Below, in pieces: positions 1-11,513 of a stretch of 64,000 bases of DNA (the first letter of the stretch is position 1; the number at the start of each line of letters is the position of its first letter). A program made the translations under genes and the position numbers. Source of the stretch: Diphasiastrum complanatum (taxonomy: Eukaryota > Streptophyta > Lycopodiopsida > Lycopodiales > Lycopodiaceae); the NCBI GenBank assembly GCA_029204225.1, contig CM055097.1, forward strand, positions 41,024,028 through 41,088,027, written 5' to 3'. Below the pieces are notes generated by a model. That model was not told the origin of the DNA, made no database searches, and saw nothing but the letters and a program-made list of their open reading frames with translations.

Positions 1-540
1 ATCCCATGTGTAGAGGACAGCTCACATGTGTGGAATAAGCTGAAGTAGACGAATTTTGACTTCTAGAAGATTTTCAAGTAGATCTCCATATAGAAGGAAA
101 ATGGACCAAAAGTGCTCAAAATAGAAGGTTTTGTCCAAGTGTCAGTTTTGCATGATGAATCATCATATGACAAAGCACCTTCACACATGTGGGATCAAAG
201 GGATGATAAGTACCACGAGCTCTCACTTATTGTATATATAGAGCCACATTTGGCCATAATGTGTGTGAGACACCAATCTTGGTTTTGGAAGCAATTTTGA
301 GTGATTTTCTCCATTTGTCTACATTTGTTTTGATTGTTTTGAGGTTCTATCAATGTGTACTTGATTTTCAGGTTGGAGTTTGAAACCATAAAGTACACTT
401 ACCTTCAATTAATGATTGTTCTTGTTAGGATTTTGTGTCTAGAATTGATCTAGATTGATCTTAATCTGAAGTAGATTGATAGATCAAGTAATTTGACAAC
501 CAATCCCTCTTGAGGATCAGATTAGGATCCACTCTTGGTC
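1..540 (+). mobile_element. LTR-like non-coding sequence, left edge
   Basis: No credible coding sequence. There is a TATA-like stretch (tgtatatatagag, about 231-243) and CACATGTG-type motifs near 23-31 and 183-190, like those in the copia LTRs elsewhere in the window. The end (about 440-535) is rich in gatc/ctaga words, as is the LTR-like block before 15,071. I infer a plus-strand copia LTR fragment that interrupts the gypsy element to its right; no termini or target duplication can be seen, so the call is tentative. Confidence 0.35.
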
Positions 541-559
541 CTTTTTGTACTTTTTTTCC

Positions 560-2076
560 ACATTTGTAGATGAAATCTCGAATAAATGTTCGTCTAGAAA
601 ATCATCATTGATAGGGTCTTCAGTTTTTCCGGTGCTGAGTCGCGATAGATAATCAGCATTCGTATGATATTTTCCTTGACAAAGCTATACTTGATAAGTA
701 AATTCCTGCATAAGTAGAACCCATCGAGCAATTCGTCCTGATAGATCTGGTTTATTTACAAGATACTTAAGAGCATAATGATCCACATGAAAAATAAATG
801 CATATCCCAGCAAGTAATGCCGAAATTTTTTAACAGTGAAAATTATGCCAAATGCTTCCTTTTCTGTAGCCGAATAATTCTTCTCTGATGCACTGAGCTG
901 TCGACTCACATAGTAGATGGGATGGTCCTTCTTCTGGTCATCCTTCTGGCTTAGACAGACACCAATAGCAAATGCAGAAACATCCACATAACTGTGAAAT
1001 AAAATAGCCCAGTTGGGTGGTCTCAGAATAGGAGCATTGATCAACCTTTGTTTAAGATCTTCAAATGCTTTCTGCTATTCATTCGTCCACAAGTATTCCA
1101 CTTGTTTCTTCGGTAGATGTGTAAGAGAGGCAGCAATAGAAGCAAGATTTTGAATAAATCTCCGGTAATAGCCAACATGTCCTAAGAAAGCTCTTAGTTC
1201 ACGTAAATTGGTTGGTATACGGAGATTCTTTATAAGCTCGACTTTATCTTTGTCGACTTCTATTCCTCTGTTAGATATTCTGTGTCCGAGTAATATCCCT
1301 TCTTTTATATCGAAAAAACATTTTTCTAGATGAAGGGATAAACAAGTATCTCTGTACCGTTGCAATGTTAATATCAACTTCTGCAGGTGTGTCTTTATAT
1401 CACTATATACACAAAAATCATCAATAAATATTTCGAGAAAAGTTCTTAGGAAGGCAGCGAAAATTAACATCATGATTCATTGAAAAGTCGTTGGAGCATT
1501 ACAAAGACCAAAGGGCATTTTGTTGTAGGCATAAGTGCCCCCAATCCGTAGTGAATGTAGTCTTTGGACGATCCTCCTTCCGCACTCCAACCTGATTATA
1601 ACCAGAAAAAGCGTCACAGAAATTATAACGCTCCTGACCAGAACCTGATCTAAGATGGAATCAGTGAAGGGCGGAGGATGATGATCCTTCCTTGTGGCAG
1701 CATCGAGTTTGCGGAAATCTTGGCATATTCGTATTTTGTCAGTCTTCTTCTTTGGGATGACAACAATGGGTGAAACCCATTCACTACTTAAGATGGGATA
1801 GATTATACCTGCCTTAAGGTGCTTGTTAAGTTCGTCCTTGACTATGAGAGAGTACTTAGGATTGAGACGATACTGTCTCTGTCGAACAGGTACAACATCT
1901 TCCTTAAAATCAATTTGGTGCTCTCCAAATTTTGTAGGTATACCCTTCAAATCGTCGAGGGACCAGACAAAAACGTCTTGATACTCCTTCAATAGTTCAG
2001 TGAATTCCACTAACTCCAATTCTCCAAGTGACAAGTGACTTTGAAACATGCACAAATCTGCCAGGTGCAAGTTCAA
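560..2076 (-). pseudogene. Gypsy reverse transcriptase-RNase H remnant
   Basis: Three pieces in one frame (2076-1477, 1473-1075, 1044-685), separated only by single stop codons, cover the polymerase and RNase H. Visible RT landmarks are the WVSPIVVIPKK segment, RICQDFRKLD, KMPFGLCNAP and the catalytic box FIDDFCVYS. The RNase H part has YVDVSAFAIG, SEKNYSATEKEAFGI and HYLLG. After another stop at the end of the 685 piece the frame stays open through an NADYLSR motif to about 560. All hallmark motifs survive, so decay is by point stops rather than large deletion. An upstream frameshift near 2000-2076 separates it from the protease part. Confidence 0.88.
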
Positions 2077-3281
2077 TCAGTTCATTAGATTCTGGTAAAA
2101 TAATACGTTCTATCATACTGGCCTTTGTATGGCCATGAATTTCACGCATGGTTAATTTCACAAATGTTTTATTGTCGTCAACCTGGTTCTTGTTACCAAA
2201 TTCGTGTTCAAATTCATCACTCGAATTGTCAGACTCTTTCGAGTTCGTGTCTGCAACGTTAATTTCTTCATACGAAACATCTGCTTCAGCGTCGCAGGCA
2301 TCGAAGAATTCTTCGTCATCAGTATTCTCATAACATTCAAAGTACTGCACTTCAATATTAGATTCATTGAAAAAAATATTCAAGGCATACGAAGATTCTT
2401 CTGATGTAAAGCTGGTGTCGAACAAAGGAGTTTCACCTCCATATTTGTCACGACTCCAGGTTATGATTTGTTCTACTGGCTTACCTCGGTTATTGGTCTC
2501 ACTAGTTTGAAATCTCAGCTCGCTGGATTTCCAATGTACACTTGCGTTTGATTGATAAAGCCAAGGTCGTCCAATCAACACTAAATAGGATGACAAACCG
2601 AGTGGTCTGATAACAATGAAATTCATTGTGAATGGCTTGGCTTGAATGTAGACAGAAACATCCTTCAGTTCTCCAACAGGTTTTCATCGTGTCGAATCAA
2701 CTAACTTGATGTTTCGCTGTGTCGGTTGAATGTCAGTCAGCCCCAGAGCATGAGTTGTGTCTTCTGTTATTATATTCACACTGGAACCAGAGTCAATTGG
2801 CACTTTTTCAATCAGACATCCCACAATGGTAATATCGATCTCAAGAGCATCGAGATCACCTAAATTGATAGACAAAACACCAGCATCTGACAGAGAAACT
2901 TTTTTCTTCTTTTTGGGCACAGAAAGGCCTTTTAGTTGCTTTCTGTAATAAGTGTTATTAGCTAATAGAAATAGCACTAGACAATTTCGTCTTTGCAATT
3001 TCTTCATCCTATTCCTCGAAAGTGACCACCTTTTTTGCAGCAGCTGTCTGAAGTTCAGCGTTGATGATTTCATTTGCTTCTGCCGAGATATCTTTTGTAA
3101 ATAACTTCGCAGCATCGCGGTCATAGTCAGGGTCATCTTTGAGATCTTTTTTAGTCGTAGATTTGTTCGTTGTTTTGCTAGAGAATTTCTTCTTCGAGGA
3201 TTTTCTGCTCTTTGTCAAAGATTTTTTATCAGGTTTCGAGGAGCTTTTGCTTCTCATTGTGACTTTGAATAATTTTTCCAT
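1997..3281 (-). pseudogene. Gypsy protease and pol linker remnant
   Basis: Frames 3281-3009, 3136-2684 and 2626-1997 overlap or abut out of phase. The 3136-2684 piece carries the retropepsin active-site motif PIDSGSSVNII; the 2626-1997 piece begins with VIRPLGLSSYLVLIGRPWL, the usual flap-to-C-terminus region of plant gypsy proteases, followed by a long acidic linker rich in Asp/Glu/Ser. The 3281-3009 piece is very Lys/Ser rich. At least two frameshifts are needed to read through. Confidence 0.75.
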
Positions 3282-3379
3282 GTCACTTGGCCAAGACTGA
3301 TCTTCTTTCTTTGCCAGTTTTTCTTCAATAACGTCAATTCTCTACACAACAGCATCAGTCGCAGCTTTCGCTTTCGTGT

Positions 3380-4784
3380 CTACAGCAACTGATGTTGCCA
3401 CATACTGATATCTGGGTCGCGGCTTCTGTGGCTGAGGGCAATTAGGATACTTGTGGCCAAGCTCTCTGCAATTTGAGCATAATGGTACATAACCAATCGG
3501 CTTTCACGGTTGAAGACAGTCAGGAGAAAAATGTCCCGGCTCTCCACAGTTGTAGCAATTGTCCGAAACTGGTTTAGTCGCGGTTTGAGACTAGGATGGT
3601 CCAACAAATTCAGGAGGATTATGTCTTCTTGGTGCGAACTTGGGTCTGTCCTGCTGGGCTGATGTTGCAATACCTTGTACATAATTAGTAGTCGCATCAT
3701 TTTGAAAGATAAAAAATACCTCCTGGGCAAGATCTTCAATGTATTTGACATTCACAGTAGTGCAATATTTCTTAGTGTGTCCAGAAGTTCCACATTTCGT
3801 ACACCACATTCCTGAGTTGGAGGAAGACACTTTTGGTCTTTTATCTGCAACTTCAGAGATCTGCACTTTCAAGTCATTAAACTTTTTATTAAGGTCAGCC
3901 ATATTACTCTTCCAAAGCTTTCAACTTTAGAAGTTGACGACTTATCCTCGACAACTTTCGTGTCGTCCTTTCGTTTGGATCATCGTTTATTCTTTCTCTC
4001 TTCTTTGTCAGCTCCTGATTATGATGAATCGCTGCTTTTAGATTCCAAGCTTGAAGAACTGGTACTTGAATCAGAATCTGAATCATCATTGCTGTCACTA
4101 GAATCAGTCTTCGACTTTTGAGATTTCTTAGTCGATCATCGCTTTCGTGCTAGTTTTGAGGTCTCAAAATTTTCGGCACTAACTATTACTGATGCTAAGG
4201 AGGTCATGTCCCCTTGTTTGCAATACCGATCAATCTTTGTGGTAAACCAGCCAAAAACCATTCGATCTGCATATCTACGGGATATACACCGGTTAGTTTT
4301 CCTATGAGATTTTTAATCTTTCATGTATATTTGCGAAGGGATTCTTTACTCTTCTTCTGAACATTGTTCAAACGTCCAAGAATTCTAGATTTGTAACCGA
4401 TCTCTCTGAACTGGTTCAAAAATACATCTTTCAACAAGTACCAGGTTCCTACACGGCCTGGTCCAATTTGGCTGTACCAGATGCGTGCCTGCTTTCTTAG
4501 CAGACCAGGGAAGATTCGTAGTTTGTCTACGTCAGTTCCCTCGTTATTCGCATTAGCGATTGACTCGAATTGTGATACTTAGCTATCTGCATCATCAAAA
4601 AAATCCCTTTAAAATAATCGTATTTAATTTTAGAGATAGAAGTGAAACGTGCAGCAGGACCTTCCATACCGAAGCTACTTAGGATTGCGTCTAGATTTCT
4701 TCGACTAGTACTCTCACTTTGTCTTCGTAAAAATTCCTCTCTAAGCTTACGGTATCGTTCTAATCTGGATTCTCTATCTGACAT
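3380..4784 (-). pseudogene. Gypsy gag remnant with three CCHC zinc knuckles
   Basis: The likely gag start is the Met at 4784 (begins MSDRESRLERYRKLREEF), about 50 bases downstream of the primer-binding site on the minus strand. The 3' half holds three Cys-X2-Cys-X4-His-X4-Cys knuckles: CTKCGTSGHTKKYC at about 3803-3762, CYNCGEPGHFSPDC at about 3557-3516, and CSNCRELGHKYPNC at about 3477-3436. They lie in different frames, so indels have hit the gene between them. Gag packages element RNA in the cytoplasm; the knuckles bind RNA. Confidence 0.8.
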
Positions 4785-4833
4785 ACACTAGAGATAGAGA
4801 TGGATTTGTCAAATTTCTTATAACTTTCCTAAA

Positions 4834-4854
4834 CTATCCCTGGCAACGGCACCA
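4834..4854 (-). other. Primer-binding site, tRNA-Asp type
   Basis: Minus strand reads TGGTGCCGTTGCCAGGGATAG. This is the complement of the 3' end of plant tRNA-Asp (TGGCGCCGTTGCCGGGGA...) with two visible changes. It sits just inside the expected 5' LTR end and about 50 bases upstream of the gag start, where a primer-binding site should be. Confidence 0.75.
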
Positions 4855-4859
4855 AAAAT

Positions 4860-5785
4860 TGGTATATGTCGTACTAAACCAACAGGGTTAATATAGATTT
4901 TGTAGTGAATAGTATCGTTCTCACAGAGGACAACGTTAGAAAGTTATGTTTTGGTTACAATTTATGACAAGTGGTTTTGAGTGTTATTCTGGTTGTCGAC
5001 ACACATTAAAAAGTAACCAGTATTACTTATGTTTGGGATGGGTAATGTTTATAGATTCAGAACAACAATCTGGCCTCTATCAAATTGAAGGAAGCGCATT
5101 CTACAGATGGGATGTTATCAGAGTAGTATAGCAGTACTACACTTTGGCTGATTAAGGTGTAAACAGAGAATTGGGAATTGTTTGATGTATTCGCCACTGT
5201 GCAGACAATTAATTAATTGCGTTCGTGAACTATTCATTTTTAGACAGAAGTCCTCAACAACTAAAGCCCAACTTAATGGTTAAAGAACAGAGACAAGGGA
5301 GAATAGCTCATAGAACTCTATTCACTCCTTCAATCTCTTACATAAGCATAAACTCTTCTCTCTCGATGATCGAGACTGAAGTGTGAGATCTATATATGTT
5401 CTACGGGGCAAACAAACAAACCTCTTAAACAATAGGTGCGTCGCTCCCGCAAAAGGGTCTAGTTAACAATTAGACTGAAAATACGTTCAACTATACCATA
5501 GGAGGTATACTTAATTATGAGTTAAAGTTACTCTAGTTTAACATGTCTTTTCATATCCAATCGTTTTGTATGGACGACCTAGTAAAGGTTGTCCAAGACA
5601 ATGTCTTTTCCTTTTAAAGGTCTTGCCCTTAATTACAAGGCAAGTACTTAGGAGATATATTTTCAAAAAATGACTTAGGCCTCTTCATGATTTATACTTA
5701 ACCAGCTCATATCTTCATTTTCGAGTATATCATGCCATATTTATGTTAATATTCAATATTTAACATTTTTGTGGCATCACACCAA
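4860..5785 (-). mobile_element. Probable 5' LTR of the Asp-primed gypsy element
   Basis: The block to the right of the primer site starts tggtatatgtcg at 4860 (an LTR ends in CA when read on the minus strand). It has no coding content and includes a TATA-like tatatatg at about 5391-5398. I could not find its partner copy at the other end of the element, so the right boundary, placed just before the AC tract, is a guess. Confidence 0.35.
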
Positions 5786-5788
5786 TAA

Positions 5789-5790
<2 letters not shown>

Positions 5791-5877
<87 letters not shown>
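5791..5877. repeat. (AC)n microsatellite, 87 bp
   Basis: Uninterrupted AC dinucleotide run. It produces a spurious Cys-Val repeat ORF on the minus strand, which is not a gene. Confidence 0.97.
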
Positions 5878-5879
<2 letters not shown>

Positions 5880-6056
5880 GATGGATAGAAGTAAGTGCTA
5901 GTGAGCGCCACTCACCTTTTGTTCGTAAGAGACAAAGTTTCTTCTGCAGTAACACGATGTGCGGTATGCCAAACAGTGCTCAAAAGGATCACTGTAATTG
6001 AACAAATGTTTTCTTATCTCTTGTCTACGATGCATAATCTTTGAATGCGTTATGAT

Positions 6057-6387
6057 TGTTGAATGTTCTTACAAGATCAACTATTATTTTTTTTCTGCAC
6101 AAAGGCTCATCATCATTAAATAAATAGTAGGACAACAGTGTCTGTCTACAGCTTGGAAGAGGATATATTTTAATTAGCAATAGTAGCTAGAGTTAAGAGT
6201 TTGACTGTATCTAGGCATATCAAAAATTTGTTACAGAACAACATATCCCAAATAGCAAGTTCACAGGAAGCTCATTGCTCATTGACTGATCACAACATCA
6301 GATGAGACTCAGAGCTTATCTCTCTCCATCTGACATTTGGATTCCTTCAATGAAATCGTAAAATTAAAACCTGTCTAGATTCCAGCA
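6057..6387 (+). mobile_element. Candidate 5' LTR of a copia element
   Basis: Ends ...ttccagca at 6387, one base before an initiator-Met primer site, as a 5' LTR should. A start at TGTTGAATG (6057) would give 331 bp, but the inverted termini do not match well and no 3' LTR is present, so only the right boundary is reasonably supported. Confidence 0.4.
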
Positions 6388-6388
6388 A

Positions 6389-6400
6389 TGGTATCAGAGC
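6389..6400 (+). other. Primer-binding site, initiator tRNA-Met
   Basis: TGGTATCAGAGC, the classical plant Ty1/copia primer site. A gag start codon follows at 6491. Confidence 0.85.
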
Positions 6401-6490
6401 AACAGCTTGACAAGTCAGAGCCCATAAGGTTCTAAGACCAGATTCATAAAACCAAAGAGCCTTATTCAAGTTGAAACATTGTAAATTACA

Positions 6491-8294
6491 ATGGTGACTA
6501 TAAGCAGCATTCAATCAAAGATATACATCATTCTTCAGGCAGATGGATCAAACTATTTGGCTTGAAAAATGAAGACATTGCTTATTCTAAGAGGAGAAGC
6601 ATTATGGCCCTGGGTGGATGAGACCGAAGAAATGCCAGCCAATGCTAAAAAAGAGCTTTACCAATGGAAGGAGATTTAAAATGATAAAGTAGTAGCTATC
6701 ATATCCTCCTCCATCGAAGACATCATTACTCTGGATCTCTCATCAACATCAAATGCACGAGAACTTTGGGACGCATTGAAGTCAAGATTTGAGACAAGAT
6801 CACGTAGCCAAATCATGCATTTGGAAGATCAACTCATGTACCTATGCTGGACGGTAAAGATCTCACAACATTAATTAGAAACATGAATAACCTATTCCTT
6901 TCTTTGCATAATGTTGGCATGGAGCAGGCAAATCGGGTGTTCCTCACACAACTCCACATGAATTGTGGTGGGGTAGCAAGCCTAATCTAGCTCATCTACA
7001 TATCTTTGGATGTGTAGCATATGCATACATTCTTGACAAATCCGAAAGAAGCTGGATGAAAAGGTCGAACATGGATACCTTGTAGGATATGACACACATT
7101 TATCATACTGCAAGATCTATCTGTTGGAGACTAATCAAATCAAAACTGTCAGAGATGTCAAATTTGATGAAGCAAAAATGATGGCTAACAAAGATCCAGT
7201 TAGCTATGAGATTCTTGACAAGCAGTACTACTACAACCTACCGACATCGACAGAGGGAGCGGATTCTGAGCATTAGGATGAAGATATTCAAATTATAGAT
7301 GAATTGAGTGACAGTTCAGATGATGACGAACAACCCGATGTGTAGCTCATACCCAAAGCAACTGCGACGCATGATAATTTTATTGTCAACAAAAGGGACA
7401 AAGGCAAAGCAGTTGCCGCACCCGCACTACCTCCAAGGAGATCTGGTAGAGATAAGACAACCTATCAGATATAAGCCTCAACTCAAAAAGACTTTTACAA
7501 ATTTGGTGGTGAACCATAGATGTATGAAGAAGCTATCAACAGCCTAGATAAGGACAACTGGATAAAGGCCATGGAAGAACAAATGAGCTTCATGAAGTAG
7601 AACGATGTGTGGGATCTCAAATCCATGCCATCAGACAGGAAGACTGTCAAATATAAATGGGTTTACAAACACAAATATAGACCAGATGACAATGTATCAA
7701 ATTACAAGGCCAGACTAGTTGTGAAGGGTTTCTCACAAACATATGGTATTGACTACACTAACATTTTTTCTCCTGTAGTCAAGCATACATCACTACACAT
7801 GTTGTTCACATATGCTGCTAGCAGCCTACAATCTAAAGATCCATATTATAGACAAGAAGACAATGTTTTTGCATGGAGATTTGAAGGTAGAAATCTACAT
7901 GGACCAACCACGATGTTTTACCTGCAAGAGCATCTATGGACTAAAATAGTCTGCCAGGCAATGGTACAATAAGAAGGATCACACACTTAGATCCTTGGGC
8001 TTCCAACCTTTAATGGTTGATTACAAAGTCTATGCGAAAGTCATAGATGTTGAAATTATTATTATCGGTGTCTATGTTGATGACACATTGATTTTGTGAA
8101 AGAGCGACACATTGATTGCACAGGTGAAAGAAGATCTTTCAAGGCACTTTGAGATATCAGATCTAGGAGAAGCAAGATGTTATCTAGGCTTCCAAATTTA
8201 CAGAAAACTTGAAAGTGGAAAATCATATCTACACCAATCAAGATACATTCGAAAGATAATCGACCTATCCTTCAATCCCCAATCTGGACCATAG
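6491..8294 (+). pseudogene. Decayed copia polyprotein (gag, integrase tail, RT)
   Basis: From ATG 6491 a gag of the plant copia type is readable (ADGSNYLA-stop-KMKTLLILRGE, then a TSNARELWDALKSRFE segment) with in-frame stops, the first a TGA at 6563-6565 where Trp is usual. Near 6950 it jumps directly into the integrase C-terminal region (HELWWGSKPNLAHLHIFGCVAYAY), so zinc knuckle, protease and integrase core are deleted. RT follows from about 7560: WDLKSMPSDRKTVKYKWVYKHK, ARLVVKGFSQTYGIDY, a frameshifted HGDL segment and GVYVDDTLIL at about 8069-8098. It stops at about 8294 where the sequence changes to a gypsy element. Confidence 0.85.
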
Positions 8295-8295
8295 A

Positions 8296-10020
8296 ATTTC
8301 ATGTCCATACAGACGTCTCTAAGTATGCCATGGGGAGTTTTTTGACACAGCCTGGGGAGTACAAGAAGGATTATCCGATCTACTTCACCAGTAGGAAGCT
8401 GATTCCCATGGAGATGAACTACACAACCACCGAGCGAGAAGCACTAGCCATGGTATATAGCGTGAAGAAATTTTGCCACTACCTACTAGCCAATCCATTC
8501 GTCTTCTTCGTAGATCATCAAACCCTACTATATTTGGTAAATGGACCATGCACGACCGGATGGATCACCCGATGGCTGCTGCTTCTCCAAGAGTTTGATG
8601 TTAAAAAAGTTGTTCACAAAGGGAAACAACACTATCTAGCTGATCACCTCTCACGGATCCACAACGTTCTTGAGAGCAAAGGGGTCGATGATGAACTCCT
8701 TGATGCCATACTATTCCACGTCGATGTCTTCCTTGAGTGGGCTGCGGATATAGTTGTATATCTTATGTCAGGACGTCCTCCGCCTGCGATGAGCAAAGTA
8801 GAACGCCGCAGGTCAATCATTAAATCTACCTCTTTCATGCTAATAGCAGGACAACTTTATCGCATCTGTAACGATGGAATCATACATCGTTGTTGTGTCC
8901 TACCGCACGAAGTGTCCCAAGTCGTAAGTATCGCTCATGAAGGAATAGGGAGAGGGCATTTTGTTGCTGAAGCTACCAATAGAAAAGAGCTGCAACACGG
9001 CCCGTGGTGGCCCACTATGTTCAAGGATATTCATTATCAGATTAAGAGGTGTGACGTGTGCCAGCGGTTCGTCGTCAACCGAAAACCCAGGAAAAGGATA
9101 GAATGTCGTTACGACCTATACTGGCTGAGATGTCATTTGAGAAATCATTGACTATGTCAGTCCTATTCATCCAACTGCCCATGGATCCCAAGCTCAATAT
9201 ATCATCAAAGCCACTAAGTACTTGACCAAATGGGTAGAAGCCAAAGCGATGAAGAAGGCTGACGCCAACTCTACTGTTAAATTCTTGTATGAAAACATCC
9301 TAGTTCGCTTTGGATGCCCACTAGACCTCGTGAGTGATCACGAAACGCATTTCCTAAATGAGACTGTCACTCACTTGTCATTCTCTTATTTGGTTGTCCA
9401 TAGGAAGAGTACACCCTATTACCCACGTTGCAATGGACAAGCAGAATCATCGAATAAGATCCTCTATGGAATTATCACGAAGATAGTTGAAGCTTCGTGA
9501 TTGGATTGGGAACATAAGCTTCGTGTAAATTTATGGGCTTTCAAAATCACATTCAAAGTTACTACTAGACAAATTCCATTTCGAATGGTGCATGGACAGG
9601 AAGCCATAATGTATGCTGAGTTTCTCGTTCCTAGTCTGAGAGTCGCCATCACCAAATGGGTTAGTACAGAGGAATCCACCAAGAGGAGATTAGACAACCT
9701 TCTCCAACTTCATGAAACTCGCTTGCTTAGCGCTTCTTCATGCCCTAGTTGTAGAGAAACAGTGACAGAAGGCCTGGCATGATTGAAATATCAAGACCAA
9801 GACCTCGTTAAGGGAGAATTAAAAGGACCGTACAAGGTAGTAGAGATCTGACCTAATGGTGCAGTCATTCTCGTCGACCTGCAAGGAAATTTGCTCGACA
9901 TGCCCATTAATGGCACTAGGTTGCATCACTACTATTTAGCTAATGTTGAGCTCATGGATGTGCCGGAAGCACCATCCTCACCGTCTTCTTCCGCTCATGA
10001 TGACCCATCCACACCCCGTT
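8296..10020 (+). pseudogene. Decayed gypsy RNase H-integrase region
   Basis: Begins in RNase H (FHVHTDVSKYAMG), continues YFTSRKLIPMEMNYTTTEREALAM and HYLADHLSRI, then the integrase zinc finger (HRCCVLPHE ... HEGIGRGHF ... CDVCQRF) and the DDE core: Asp in IIDYVSPIH (about 9150), Asp in LVSDHETHF (about 9335) and Glu in GQAESSNKIL (about 9440). The C-terminal part runs through 9501-9782 to a stop near 10,020. One frameshift near 9140, a stop at 9498 and later stops disable it. It lacks its own 5' half; the join to copia sequence is treated under findings. Confidence 0.88.
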
Positions 10021-10400
10021 AGCTAGCCTAGGTAGGAGTCTCTAGTTAATGTGGATCTAGATAGTTGTCGATTTAGATAGAGGATAGTCACGTTGACTAG
10101 TTAAACATCAACGATAGTTTAGATCTAGATTGTTAGGAGTCATATCTCTAGCATCCTAATTAGATCTAGAATAGCTAGGTACATTAGATAGCTAAACTAG
10201 ATTAGTTCTACTTAGCTAGCTAGATTGGGTAGTTTTAGCTTAGATAGATCAGTTAGGTAGTTAGTTAGCCTAGGCAAATTCAAACTAGACAATCCCAACC
10301 CGCTAACTAGGATTAATCTAGGAAGGCCAATTAGATCTAGGAATTTAGATCAGCTAGAATAGTTTTAGGACAATTAAAGTTAGAATAGCATATCAAGACC
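10021..10400. repeat. CTAG/TAGAT-rich low-complexity tract
   Basis: Downstream of the gypsy integrase stop the sequence is packed with ctag, tagat and gatcta words (for example around 10,060-10,080, 10,120-10,200 and 10,240-10,280). It could be the start of the element's 3' LTR or a degenerate short-period repeat; no partner LTR is visible. Confidence 0.5.
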
Positions 10401-10561
10401 CATAGACTAATGTAGTTGTTGACCTTGTTCCATCGGTAGATTACTGAATGCAATGGAATAGTACTAGTTGTTATGTTTTTTCCATTTGCTTTCAATTTCC
10501 TTGTTCTTGTTTTGAGTAGTTATGGTTTTTTCATTAGCATGCACATTGAGTATTTGAGCTA

Positions 10562-11513
<952 letters not shown>

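Larger units (their letters stand above)
545..4854 (-). mobile_element. Truncated Ty3/gypsy retrotransposon (gag-PR-RT-RNaseH)
   Basis: Read on the minus strand the order is primer-binding site (4854-4834), gag (from 4784), three zinc knuckles, aspartic protease, reverse transcriptase and RNase H, stopping at the conserved NADYLSR region near 640-560. The integrase and 3' LTR are missing: the sequence changes to an LTR-like block at about 540. PR-RT-RH order makes it Ty3/gypsy. The reading frame is broken by several stops and frameshifts, so the copy is dead. The Asp-tRNA primer site fits the Athila/Tat-type plant lineages, but lineage assignment is inference. Confidence 0.9.

Noticed and set aside
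5746-5955. Minus-strand ORF across the AC repeat
   Set aside because: Over a third is repeat translation and the rest matches nothing.
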